Shown piece after piece: positions 23,041 through 34,450 of a stretch of DNA of 64,000 bases (within the stretch, counting starts at the first letter, position 1; each line of letters opens with the position of its first letter). Below the pieces are notes generated by a model. It was not told the origin of the DNA. It worked only from the letters and a program-made list of their open reading frames with translations, and did no database searches. The translations under genes were made by a program, and so were the position numbers. This DNA is from Punica granatum (lineage: Eukaryota; Streptophyta; Magnoliopsida; Myrtales; Lythraceae), in the NCBI RefSeq assembly GCF_007655135.1, contig NC_045127.1, positions 20,440,199-20,504,198 on the forward strand, read 5' to 3'.

Positions 23041-24450
23041 GGTGCTTAATGAGGCAAATTAGGTTAATTAAGGGGCATCCAAATTTTTAATGGGATTAGG
23101 ATGGGGAAATGTCAAGCTTGAGTGTGGAAAGGAAGAGGAAAGGTAATGGGAGGTGATGGATGGAAGGATGCAGTTGATGGGTGTAAGAGATATTTTGAAA
23201 TTTGAGTGGATGGGGCTCATTTGGCTTGCCTCTAGAGGAGAGCCATGACTCGTGGCTTGGCTTGGCTCGGGTAGCTCAAGGGTCCCACTTAACTAGAAGA
23301 CTGCCGGAAGAAGCTTGGGGCTCGATTGATCACGCGTTGATTTCCGTGGCTTTCTTAAACAACGGATTATCAATGTACGCGCGAAAACGATTTTAATGAG
23401 CCTAATATGGACACGCTTTATGTAAGTGAATGCTCGGGTGGCCTGGAGACTCGAAAGCAGATTTTGTTCAATTTGGATGATCGGAGCGAGGTTATCCGTT
23501 TCTGTCGCCTGTTCGCGCCTCTGCGTTCTGTACTGCACGTGTCGGAGACCACTGCGATCTCTGTTTGTCGGAGACCACGGCTTGCCGAGAGGTGTTCGTG
23601 ACCATTAAAACGTCACTAGAGAAACCGATATGCTTTGCTTGGTCCGAGCCAAAATGATTTCCTAGCCCCTGGGAGTTGTTCGGAGTAGGTGGTGTAGAGT
23701 TCGGGCGTCAACATTTCCCTGAATATGCTCTAAGCGTGAGATTCTGTTTGAAAGGGGCCCTTTTGTTGTCGAAATGGTACTCGGGAAACCTAAATGGATT
23801 GTGCAATGTGATCAGGGTCTATTTCCCAAGCGTTTGAGGTCCCTGGGATTGATCGACGCAAATTTCAAACACTAACGATTTGTTAAAAGTGTCTTCGGCC
23901 ATGTTTCTGTGCAGAAATGACCCTTTTTTTTTCGAGTTAGGATCCACTCGGGAGGCCAAGATGAGTTCCGAAAAGCAGTCTGAAACCTATTCCCTGGTCC
24001 GGGTGACCCTCGGGTGTGTGCAGACCTATTTCCAGGTGTTGTTTATTGGTTCGTGGATCGGGCGTCCCGGGAGCCTAGTGAAAAAGGCGTCTGCAAATGT
24101 TCGGGAGTGCCTCGGTTTAAGCAGGAGACTTCTAAAATGCGCTCGGGGGTGCCATTGGTCATTTTGGTACCATGAGAGATTTTTAGAGTCCCATATTGGA
24201 TACCTTCTAACGCTCCAGTGATCCGGCGATGAATAGTGCCATAGTGTCGGCTTCTACTGTTTTGAGGTTCGCTATTTGTCTGTTCTTCTGATTGCCCCTC
24301 TTGCGCCCTTTTGGTGCCCCTTGCCTCTTTCCTGTAGTTCATGTCTCCGGGTCCGCATGTTCGCATTCGTCGGCCCGATCGTGAATAGTGACCCGAGCTT
24401 TGGTCGGGTGTTCTCTGTTGGAGCCGGTGGACCAAAATGGGGTGCTGACA

Positions 24451-24464
24451 GCTTGCCCCTCTTT
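24451..24464 (-). other. Polypurine tract of element D
   Basis: GCTTGCCCCTCTTT on +, identical to 8530-8543, directly next to the D 3' LTR. Confidence 0.85.
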
Positions 24465-26469
24465 GGCTGCGTGCTCGGATAGAGGATGTAGCCAAAGACT
24501 ACGAGAGGGACCCCGTCTGGTCTTGGCGACCACTTCGGCTTCCCTGATAGCTATTGGCCCTCTTGCTTTGGATGTGTGGGAGAAAATTACGCAAATATAT
24601 AAACCTAATGTGGGGAAAATGGAAGAATTGGGGTGAGGAAGTGGGAAGGTACAAGAAAGCAGTAAACATAGGACCCGAAATCCGAAAAGCAGTAAACATC
24701 AGACCCAAAGTCTGAAAGCAATAAACATCAGTAAACATTATACCCGAAGTCCGAAAAGCAGTAAACATCGAACCCAAAGTCCGGAAGGCAGTAAACATCG
24801 AACCCAAAGTTTGAAAGGTAGTAAATATCGGTCCCGAAGTCCGAAAAGCCACAAGCATCAGTAAACATCGGACCCGAAGTCCGAAAAGCAGTAAGAAAGC
24901 AGTAAACATCGGACTCGAAGTCCGAAAAGCAGTAAACATCAGACCCGAAGTTCGGAAAGCAACAAGCATCAGTAAACATCGGACCCGAAGTCTAGAAAGC
25001 AGTAAACATCGGAACCGAAGTCCGAAAAGCAGTAAATGTTGAGCCAGAGCTCATGGAAAGCAGTAAAGGCAAGCTTGATAGGAAGGTGTAGCAAATGTAG
25101 GAGCAGGAGTCCATGTTAGGCGATAGCGTAGGGCACTGAAAAAGGCAATTTGCTTGATGTATGGTCGGGATTGTGTGCGGGCGATGTAGGATGCCGATTG
25201 TTGCGCGATGGGAAAGCCGCAGGGCGATGATGTCGAGTGATCCCTAAAGAACCCTTCGTTTGAGTTGAGATTGCGATCTGCCGCGCGAAGCAAACATGAG
25301 TCCTTCAGGGGGGAGACGCCTACTAGGGTTCTATGCCATGTCTGCACATAGAAGAACAGTAGCTAACGGTGGATGTCAGCCGCGTAAAACCACTGAAATT
25401 GCGATGTGTACAAAAAATCCATGTAAAGATGTTTTGGGGATTCGAATTCAGTGACCGACTGAGGGTGGCCGTGTCTCTAAAAATGAAAGGCTTTCCGTAG
25501 AACGGATGTGACCCGTGGAGTGTATGCATAAAGGTAAAGGGATGGATCTTTTGGGATCTTCCAAGTCAAGGATATGACAATTCGACCCCATTTTGAGGCG
25601 TGTCGCGAGCCTGGAGAGTTTGCTTGCCAATGGGTCGGAGCTTTGCTTAGGATGTTGTCTCGAGAATGCTGAGTCGTCAAATGCCGACGTTGCTATTGGG
25701 TCAATTGCCCGACTTGCTGGTTTGCTAAAGGTTAGGGTCCCATGAGGAGCGATTGGTTTGCTGGGGATGCGCCAGTTGTGCGACGAGGGACTTGAGCTCT
25801 AGGGTGAAGCTCCTACGTACCCCGACTGATCGGGAATCAGAGTCTGCAGTAGTTCTCGTTGCTTGCAGTACCTGTGATCCTGACATCGTTAGTAAGTCAT
25901 GGGCGTTACTAGCGATATGTAAGCACAAGTAAAAGGAGGTCTTTGCGACGCATGCTCTTCAGTTTCGGGTCACTTGAGCGATCCGTGAAGAGCCTTTGTT
26001 TTGGCGATGTGAATGAGATCCCGTTTTCGAAGGCCTCATGTTGGCCATGCATGGGCATATCGAGACGTTCTCAATGATGCTCCAGTGGCTCTATCGGTTG
26101 TTTGACGCGCCCGTCGGCTTTGGACCCTTCTCATCAGGGTGCCATAGGGCGGTTACGCTTGTCACCCGCATGGGGGATTTCTGTGCAAATTTGGTCAGAC
26201 CTCGGTCTAATCATTTCCGAAGTGTTATGACTAGACTCTCGGAGATGAGTGTTTGGGATTTTGGCTTTGTGTTAGCCGATTGTAGGATGGCTATGACCCG
26301 TTTAGAGTTATTTATGGACCGAGAGAAAAGAGAAAGCATGGGGAGCACGTTGCCCCAAGCTAAAAGGATACACGGGTTCACACCTGCAGCGAGATATACC
26401 CCCCTTCTCTTTCGTCCTTCTGTAGGTGTTAGCTGTCTTGAATTGCTTGGATTACGTGCTTGGTCACCC
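24465..26469 (-). other. Non-coding 3' internal region of element D, left part
   Basis: Spacer, minisatellite (24657-25072), about 600 bp containing AGGGTGGCCGTGTCTC, then the block ending in CAGAGTCTGCAGTAGTTCTCG near 25855, the GCATATCGAGACGTTC block near 26055, and a stretch with ACACGGGTTCACACCTGCAG near 26370. It is cut at 26474 by element C and resumes in register at 41344. A 181-codon + ORF here is antisense to the element and not conserved. Confidence 0.7.
24657..25072 (-). repeat. 30-bp minisatellite of element D
   Basis: About 13 units of the type AGCAGTAAACATCGGACCCG AAGTCCGAAA (30 bp), some truncated. It lies 200 bp from the PPT. A shortened 28-bp relative sits in element C at 35401-35553. 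Confidence 0.9.
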
Positions 26470-26474
26470 GCTGC
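26470..26474. repeat. Target-site duplication of element C (left GCTGC; right ACTGC at 41339-41343)
   Basis: Four of five bases match. Joining 26474 to 41344 restores the block seen intact at 33310-33340 (CCCACTGTGCTTGAGGA) and 10325-10345, which confirms the insertion point independently. Confidence 0.85.
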
Positions 26475-27240
26475 TGTACGGACCCGAATGTGGACTCTCG
26501 TCGAGGCCCGCATTACGCGCTTTTGGATAGCTCGGCTTGGGAGTGTCCACCTTTCCACGGGGACGCGTGACGGACACGCGTGAGAGAAGGAGTCGCCACT
26601 TATCATTTTACGATCCGAAGGTCGAGGGCGGATAAGTTACCCGGGTCTAGGGGTATGGAACACCTAGTTTGTCGTTAAGGCATTGATCGGTGCGGAACCA
26701 GAAAATCCGTGTTCGGGGGTTCATGGTACGTGCGGGGCCTATATCCCGCACGCCCTTTCGGTACTCTAGTTTGCTAGGCTTGCATGTTTTATTATTTACC
26801 GCATGGATTAAGTTGCACTCGGCTTGCACGTTTTGACACCGGAGATTCGGTGAACCAAACGATGTCGGTTGAGAAGCCGAGAGAGAAGTAAACCTGTATG
26901 TCGGGAAGTTGGTTTACAATCTTGCGTTACAGTTCATCAAACCATGGAGGTTGAATCCCTGCGTGAACCAAAACCGCGAGATCTTGGATTTACTTGTGTC
27001 TAGGCAAGCATTAAACCGATGCGATTAATTCGACTCTCGGACCGTTCGCTCACCGACTGGAATTCTTACAGAATGAATGTACAAAATAAAAATCCTTACA
27101 ATGCTCTCGAAAATAATAAATACAAATTACAAATGGCCGAATTCCAGTCGACTCGCGTTCGGTTATTATTCCTCTCTAACTCACCGTGAGTTTAGGGAAA
27201 AGACCGAAGAACTGAAATTCAATGCACGCTCTCACTGAAT

Positions 27241-27311
27241 AGGGCGTTGGACCCTGTGAGTGATGATTAGGGTGTTGGACCCTGTGCTCGATGATTAGGG
27301 CGTTGAACCCT
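27241..27311 (-). repeat. Three AGGG...CCCT motifs at 28-bp spacing in the C 3' LTR
   Basis: AGGGCGTTGGACCCT (27241), AGGGTGTTGGACCCT (27269), AGGGCGTTGAACCCT (27297). Same array at 37840-37910 and 51122-51192; two copies in LTR1 and LTR2. Confidence 0.8.
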
Positions 27312-28944
27312 AATATTATTCGGCCTAGGGATCAGGCTCGACCCGCATGGAAAACAGGTGCGGAAAGATAACACGCAACATGTAAATAACAGACGATGTG
27401 TTTGTATTCACCGAATGTACGTGGATTAGCAAGTTTATTAATCCGGGATATTTTGGCATGCAAATCCTACCCTAGACAAACAAACGTGTGCCAATGTTTT
27501 AGCATTCGGCTTTGGTTTGAGAACCTGACATGTCGGGTGTCCGTAGTCAAGTTTCGTGTGTGTGGATTGCTTTTACAGTGATTTGGTGTTGTGACACTGA
27601 ATTACCACTGAATTGATCCAAACTTGTATTTTGACTCTAGATTTGGAACCTAGAGTTTCGCCTAACCATTTTCTAGGATTTGGTTAAGTCGAGTGAAAGG
27701 ATTAGTCAGGTAATTGTATTTTCGATACAGAATACCCGACTAGCACCCTAAACAATGCTAAGATGACGCCAAATCACAAAATGATGTTCTTGCCCTTGAT
27801 TTGAAAATTTGTTTTCAGAAAAGGGAAACAACACAATATGGATTTGAAAGTATGAGGGTTTTGAAAAGGGCATTAACATCGTTTTGTAATTCGTCGACAC
27901 GAGTTACAAATTAATGTCCAATTCGTGCAAAGTCGTTTAAATTGAATGAATTAACCGTGTGAACGTCCCGATTAACTCGTTCGTGGAATTAATGCTTAAG
28001 GGTTGCGCCGAATGCATTAATTGTGAAAACGATTCGTGACTCGACGACCAAGACGATTCCATAAGGATCGAGGATAATTTGGTCCAATGACCGAAACTAC
28101 CCTCGTAACCGAATGGACCCGAATGAGTCATCGATACCCTAATCTATGCATGCTTTGTTTTGAAAAGACATTTTCATGCGATATTGCGACGATAATGTAA
28201 ATTGCAAATTACACGAAAGCCGAGAACGGACTCAAAACGGGAAGAGGAAGCCTCATGCAACCCGTACGAGTCTAAGAGGCTCTCGGTCACTTCTCCTTGG
28301 AGATAACCGAGAGGTCCCATGGCCCGAATGGGGTTCCACGAGGTTTCCCGTCTTGTTTTGAATCATTTCTCCCATGCTCAAATGACAAACACGATAAATG
28401 ACACGATTAAACGAAAGTCGGTATTGCCATGATTTGAATAACGCATTCAATCATGCAAACATGCACAAACAAGTTATTTAAAGAATCAATAAAACAACAC
28501 CGACTTCATGCATGTAAGAAAACACGAGAAAACTCGCGAATCGAACTTGGATCGGGCTAAGAAGGTCGTTCTTAACCCTAGGAAAGCAAGCCAAGTCTCG
28601 GTTATCTCTTCTTGAGACAAACCCGAGAGCTCTTTTGCTTATTTCGGGTCGGGAAGGTCTTTTGAGGGTTGATCCAAACGTTTCCCGACATGCTAACATG
28701 TTAATCGAGGATAAATATGCATGATATAATGTAAAAGTGCATAAAAATGAAGTCTTGTAAGTGAACATGCTTTGTGCACCATATAACTCCATGAACATGC
28801 AATAAATGTAAAAGGCCCTAACTCCTCTAAGTCAAGAGTGATTTACCTAGCCTCGGGATACGAGGAAAGAGTCGGGGAAGTGTTCGAGAGTCGGGTGACT
28901 CGGTAGAACGCTTGGAAGGATGCTCGAGTGCAAGGGCATGCACA

Positions 28945-29210
28945 TTCGGGGAGCTAGGCGCACGGGGGCGCCCAGGCAGGCACGCGGGGCACACGGGCGG
29001 AGCGCTGGAGCGCGCGGGCGTACGCGCTGGGGGCGTCTGGCGCGCGTCGTGTGCGCGGACGGGTGTCTGGCGAGCGGGCGTGTGCGCATACAGGCGTATG
29101 GCGCGCGGGCGTGCGCGCGGGCAGGCGTCTGGCGCTCGGGCGTGCGCGCGGGCAGGCGTTTGGCGCGCGGGCACGCCGGCGTGCAGCGGCGCGTGCGGCG
29201 ACGGGTGTAC
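28945..29210 (-). repeat. GC-rich minisatellite in the C 3' LTR, 31-34-bp units
   Basis: About six units of the type GGCGCGCGGGCGTGCGCGCG plus GGCAGGCGTCT. The 5' LTR of the same element has fewer units (39200-39380). Extreme CpG content produces ORFs in several frames on both strands. None looks real. Confidence 0.85.
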
Positions 29211-29553
29211 TGTTCACCCCAGAGCACATCCTTCACCCGGAATCACCTAAATGACCTGAAATGATAAGCAAATTACTTCAAACCAAAAATCTAAGTTCAT
29301 AAATGAACTTCTTGGGTCGAAAACATGTGGTCCATGGAGTTTGAGAAATTTTGGACTTAAGTCGGGATGATGAACATCGGCTTCCGACTTAAGAAACTCA
29401 AAGCTCCCTTCGGGTTTTCTTCTGGTTTTTTCTCTTGGTTTTGAAGTGTTGAAGCTTGCTGGTTTTGGCTATGGAGTTGAGAGCTTTTCTTGAGGGAGAA
29501 AACTTGGAGAGAGTGTGCAAGAGGAGAAGTGATTAACTTAATCATTTTGGGGC

Positions 29554-29562
29554 TATTTATAG
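29554..29562 (-). promoter_or_regulatory. TATA box of the C 3' LTR
   Basis: The + strand TATTTATAG reads CTATAAATA on the minus strand, a consensus plant TATA box, within GCCTATAAATAGCCCC. U3 is about 1.6 kb long upstream of it. Confidence 0.7.
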
Positions 29563-31166
29563 GCAAAGCTAATGGGCAATTAAGCAAAAGCAAGCACACT
29601 TAAGCCTCCCATTAGCAAATTTCGGTTTGCCTAATGAGGATGAGGATGAATGTGAGCCAAGTATCCTTCATGTGGAAGAGGCAAAAGCATTAATGAGCAT
29701 TGATGAAGGCTTGAGTGTTGTCTTCAAACTCTTGGATATTTTCAAGCAAGAGTGCAAGTTGGCTTCTTGCATTGAGGAAGAAGAAGCTTCTAGAATAAAG
29801 GGTGACTCATCTTGGGCATCCCGTCGGTCCCACGACCGAAGAGGAGAAACCGGGAAAAAGCTCGGGTCTCTATTGATCGCGCATTCGAGGCTCGGGGTTC
29901 GAACCAAATGTTGAATTATCGATAAACGCGAGGAAACGGATTTAATGAAGTCCGAGATTGGCATTTTCCGTGAGGAATTGCCAAATGTCTGTATGAGGCT
30001 CGGAAGCCGGTTTTGCTCCTTTTATGCATTCAGAGCGAGGTTACCCACTTCTGACAGCATATCTTGTATCTGCATCCCACGTCGGTCATTTTGACATAAA
30101 TTGTCAAATTACGTGGGCACTTGTCCCTTAAGCCGGTAAATGCAAATATGGAGCCGGAGATGTCCTAGGAGGCCGAAACTGGATTTCTTATATTGCTTTC
30201 TGAGTTTCTTGGGCGATCCGGAGATCACTGTGATCTCCGTTTGCCGAGATTGGGCCTCTAAGGATATGAGAAGTGCATCTGAGACCCTTAAAGCATTGCT
30301 CGAGGAGTCTAGATGAGTTGTGTGATTCATTCCGACGATTCCACATTGAGCCTTGAGAAGGCTAGCATTGTGTAAGGTAAGCATCCGGCATCAAGTTTCC
30401 CCAAAGAGGACCTCCAGATATGGATTTTCACTGAAAATGGCCTTTTGTGCTCGTCAGAGGTTACTCGGGAAACCGTGAAGGGTTTTGCTATCTGTTTTGC
30501 CCAATTGCGAATGTCCGCTGGAGTTTTCAGGGCAATGTGGTGTGAACTTCGTTTGCCGTCATTTCATCAGACTAGTCTCCGGTTATGCTCTTCCGAAGAG
30601 GGGTATGCCCGTTTTGTCGCTCGGAAGTCATTCAGGGTGTCTGTATGGCTTCTAAAAGACAATATGAAGCACTACTCGTGCTCTGTATGATTGTGGGGCA
30701 TGGCCGCATCTGATATTTGGAATTAACTTTTCTCCGAGAAACCCGCATTTTTGGACTTCCACTGAAAAGTCGTATGTATACAGAACGTTGTTCTGTATAG
30801 AGCAGATGATTTGCAAAATGCCTTTGGGGACACTTTTCATCTGTTTGGCATTGGAGTGGATTTTTGAAGTCCAATATTGGCTATCTTCCGATGATCGAGC
30901 GAACTATCGGAAAATAGGCCTGTTCGTGTGAACTATGGAAATGCCGGTTTCGGACATTGTTGAGCTCTCTAGTCACTCTGTTGCTTCTTGATGACCCCTA
31001 GAGTCCATCTGTCATATGCATGTGTCATTTGCCTGATTTCGCCAACTTGAGGATGAATAGTGATTTCTTGCTCTGCTTAGCCGTTTTCTGTATTCTGCTC
31101 AAGTCGTGGCTTGGATCATTGCTAATAATGTAATTTGAATGAGTGAGCCAAAATGGGGTGCTGACA

Positions 31167-31180
31167 GCTTGCCCCTCTTT
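31167..31180 (-). other. Polypurine tract of element C
   Basis: GCTTGCCCCTCTTT on +, identical to the tracts of B and D, directly next to the C 3' LTR. Confidence 0.85.
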
Positions 31181-31630
31181 GACTGCATGCTCGAGTAGAG
31201 GATGCAGCCAAAGACTTCAAAAGCACCCCAGTTTGATAGTAATGATCGATGTGAAATTTCCTATGGCCTTCTCCTTCTTGCTTTGGATATGTGGGATGTT
31301 GTACCTAATAAAAAAGAGATATACTGAGATGCGCACAATGGACGTGCCGAGCCCAGAACAGAGCTGGGGTAGGCATTTAAAATCGGGATTGACCCGAAGG
31401 GGATTGACCCCAGTGTAGAAATTAAAGTCGCATGGGATGCATTGCAGAATGAAAATGCTTGCAGAAAGTAAATGCAAACGCTGGGGAGTTGCGTGAGGTG
31501 TGGAAGGAATCATTGTGATTCCTCTATCACTGAGCTTATCTATGCTGCAATCGATGTTGTGGCAGAATGCTTCGTTGCTTGCCGACTGATTGTGATGCCA
31601 CTGAGTGCATGTAGTATTTGTATCATCTGA

Positions 31631-32408
31631 GAACGGGACTCAGTCTTGTGGAAACTTAAAGATGGGACTCGGCCCTGTGAGAGATCTATCGATGGGACTC
31701 GGCCCTACAAAAGATCTAAGGTTGGGACTCGACCCTGTGGGAGATCTAACGAAGGGACTCGGCCCTGTGGGGGATCTAACGAAGGGACTCGGCCCTACGG
31801 AAGATCACTGGAAGGGACTCGGCCCTGTGGGAGATCTAACGAAGGGACTCGGCCCTACGAAGATCAAAGGAAGGGACTCGGCCCTGTGGGGGATCTAACG
31901 AAGGGACTCGGCCCTACGGAAGATCAATGGAAGGGACTCGGCCCTGTGGGGATTTAACGAAGGGACTCGGCCCTACGGAAGATCAATGGAAGGGATCTAA
32001 CGAAGGGACTCGGCCCTACGGAAGATCTAAGGTTGGGACTCGGCCCTGTGGGAGATCTAACGAAGGGACTCGGCCCTACGAAGATCAAAGGAAGGGACTC
32101 GGCCCTGTGGGGGATCTAACGAAGGGACTCGGCCCTACGGAAGATCAATGGAAGGGACTCGGCCCTATAGGGGATCTAACGAAGGGACTCGGCCCTACGG
32201 AAGATCAAATGGAAGGGACTCGGCCCTGTGGGGATCTAACGAAGGGACTCGGCCCTACGGAAGATCAATGGAAGGGACTCGGCCCTGTGGGGGATCTAAC
32301 GAAGGGACTCGGCCCTACGGAAGATCAATGGAAGGGACTCGGCCCTGTGGGGATCTAACGAAGGGACTCGGCCCTACGGAAGATCAAATGGAAGGGACTC
32401 GGCCCTGT
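31631..32408 (-). repeat. 30-bp minisatellite C1 of element C
   Basis: About 26 units of 30 bp alternating between GAAGGGACTCGGCCCTGTGG plus GGGATCTAAC and GAAGGGACTCGGCCCTACGG plus AAGATCAATG, giving a 60-bp higher-order dimer. Occasional 1-bp losses. It lies 450 bp from the PPT. The 30-bp unit is a multiple of 3, so long + strand ORFs appear (EGTRPCG repeats). These are repeat artefacts. Confidence 0.93.
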
Positions 32409-34273
32409 GACTGTCGTTGTGAAGCGATGGTGCTGTAGGTGTATGGGGCGGATGTTGCCCCGAGAGTGCTGATTCGTTGGAGGCCGATGTTGCTGCTAGG
32501 GCGGTTGCGCCTTGCTGATAGCTGGCTTTGCTGTTGAGCAACTATGCTTTTGCTGGTGATGCCCCCGCCGCGCGATGAGGGTTTTTGCTTTGCGGGATGC
32601 CTTGTGCTGAGGGACTCGAGCTTTGGGGTGGAGCGCCTACGTATCTCGAGTGGTCGGGAATCAGAGTCTGCCGTAGTTCTTGCGTGCTTGTGGTACCTGT
32701 AATCCTTGCATTACTAGTAAATCATATGAGAAATACTAACATGAGATAGGCACAGGTAAGCAGGAGAGATCGTTGTGACATGCAGATCTTTAGTTTCGGG
32801 TCGCTCGAGCAACCCGTGAAGAATTTTGCTTTGACAGTGCAAGTGGGTCCCGTTCTCGGAGGCCTAGATACGATGCCTCCAGGGGCTCCCGTTAGCCATG
32901 CATGGGCATATCGAGACTTCCCCGACGATGCCCTAGCAATTCTATCGTTTGTTCGACGCGCCCGGCGGCTTTGAACCCTTCTCAATAGGGTATAGTAGAA
33001 CGACTGCATTTGCAACCCGTTTGGGGATTTCTGTTCAGATTTGGTCAGACTCGGTCTGACCATTTCCAAAGCGTTATGACTAAACCTCGGAGAGGAATGA
33101 CTGGGATTTTGGCTCTGTGGTAGCCTGTTAAAGGGCGGCTGTGACCCGTTTGGAGTTATGCAAAGAGAAAGAGGAAAGAGAAAGCTTGGGAAGCACGTTG
33201 CTCCAAGCTAAAAAGATACACGGGTTCACGCCTGCAGCGAGATGTACCCCCATTTTCCTTCGTCCTTCTGTTGTGTAGGTTGTACCGAACTGCTCGGATG
33301 GCATGCTCGGTTTGCCCACTGTGCTTGAGGAGAAATCCTTCGCGCTGGATAGTTGAGCTGCGTTGGAGGGCTGATCGAGGATCATGTTGAAATAGATAAC
33401 CTGGCCACTTTCCTTGGGGATCCCTTGTCCGCACGATGTGTGAGGAACCAGGGGGTCATTTTTATCCATCTCTCGTTTAACTCTCCTTTTGCTACGGTCA
33501 CTCACCTCGGGGCCGCACCTCTCAACCTAAAGGGGAAGAGCTCTCCTTTTACCACAACCGCCCCGAAGGGTTTCCGGTCATGCCTGTCTTTTACCCTAAT
33601 TTTTGCCTAGGCCGCCCCAAAAGGGGTTTTCGACCTAGCGGGCTCGATTCATTTATCTCTCGAGTTTGCAAGGGCGAAGGGTTCGAAGGATTCAACCTCC
33701 GAGTGCATTGTGTTCTGTCTCCGTCGAGGAGTTGTGTCTGCTGCTTCCTTTTTTTTTCTTTTTTTTTTCGGGGTTTATTGACTGCTTTTGAATTGGCTGT
33801 GCCGGTGCTTTTGGTGAATGTCGGCGTTGCCTTGTTTTGTTCATTGGCGGGTTTTTCCCTCGTCTTTTCTCTCTCTCTTCATTGGCGGGTTTTTCCCGCT
33901 TCTTTTCGCTCTGTTTTTTTTCCTTGCAACTGGGGTTTGTTTTGTGCCCCGTGTCTTTGTTTGAAACTCCTCGACTTTGTATCGCCGAGGCCACTTTGGT
34001 GTGCTTCGCCTCGTGGAGACTTGTTGTGTGTTGCTAGCCCTATTTTGTGAGAATCGGTTTTCTTGGAAGTTTGACTCCCGTGCACTTGAAAGCTGAACTT
34101 CGTGTCATTTGCCCTTGCAATCTCTTCAGGTGAATTCCCCTATTGTCTAGAAGGAAAATACAAATTTGCCCTAGGGAATTAGTGGCCGGGGTTGTCCTAG
34201 TGCTTGTTGTGGAGGAGGCCTGGTCTTGACGCAAATGACCAGGAGCGTCCAATGTCACTTGCTAGAGTGACCC

Positions 34274-34450
34274 ACTATGGCGACCTCGGGGCGAACTTCA
34301 ATCAGGGAGGCCCCAGTGTACGTCGCTTGCTGAGGTTGTGCTAGTGTGAACTTCAACCGGGGATGCCCCAGTGTACGTCGCTTGGAAAAGTTGTGCTAGT
34401 GCGAACTTCAACCGAGGATGCCCCAGTGCACGTCGCTTGGAAATGCTTAT
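34274..34450 (-). repeat. Three-copy GATGCCCCAGT repeat, element C
   Basis: Units starting AACTTCAA near 34274, 34349 and 34404, each with CCCCAGTG(T/C)ACGTCGCTTG. Also in B (10744) and E (62162). Confidence 0.7.

Larger units (their letters stand above)
19179..24450 (-). repeat. 3' LTR of element D (5.27 kb, LTR family 2)
   Basis: TGTGCGCACC...GGTGCTGACA, with CTCAT outside and the PPT inside. Related to the other LTR family at both ends but strongly diverged in the middle. It contains a stretch rich in CAGATAAAA words near 20230-20330, a module repeat at 21780-22500 and a TATA-like box near 23031. Relative to the 5' LTR it lacks about 120 bp near 20530 and has about 370 bp extra near 20890-21290. 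Confidence 0.9.
26475..31166 (-). repeat. 3' LTR of element C (4.69 kb)
   Basis: TGTACGGACC...GGTGCTGACA. The left end abuts the target duplication and the right end abuts the PPT. It contains a PBS-like GGAGTCGCCA (26589-26598), three AGGG...CCCT repeats (27241-27311), a GC-rich minisatellite (28945-29210) and a TATA-like box (29554-29562). It keeps 366 bp (27418-27783) that are deleted from the 5' LTR. Confidence 0.93.

Noticed and set aside
26038..26583. 181-codon + ORF, the longest non-repeat ORF in element D
   Set aside because: It runs across the junction into the LTR of element C at 26475 and is antisense; homologous blocks in B, C and E do not keep the frame.
28827..29264. Overlapping Arg/Ala-rich ORFs on both strands
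   Set aside because: GC-rich minisatellite; ORFs in many frames are compositional and differ between the two LTRs of one element.
31631..32408. CRISPR-like array of ~30-bp repeats
   Set aside because: Units are contiguous without unique spacers, and the context is a plant retrotransposon.
31605..32438. Several 96-143-codon + ORFs of EGTRPCG / NEGTRPYGR repeats
   Set aside because: Product of a 30-bp minisatellite whose unit is a multiple of three; on the strand opposite to the element, and no homologue at this place in other copies.
33580..34050. 156-codon + ORF rich in Phe and Cys
   Set aside because: Arises from a pyrimidine-rich conserved stretch; antisense to the element and frameshifted in the homologous blocks near 41800 and 61750.
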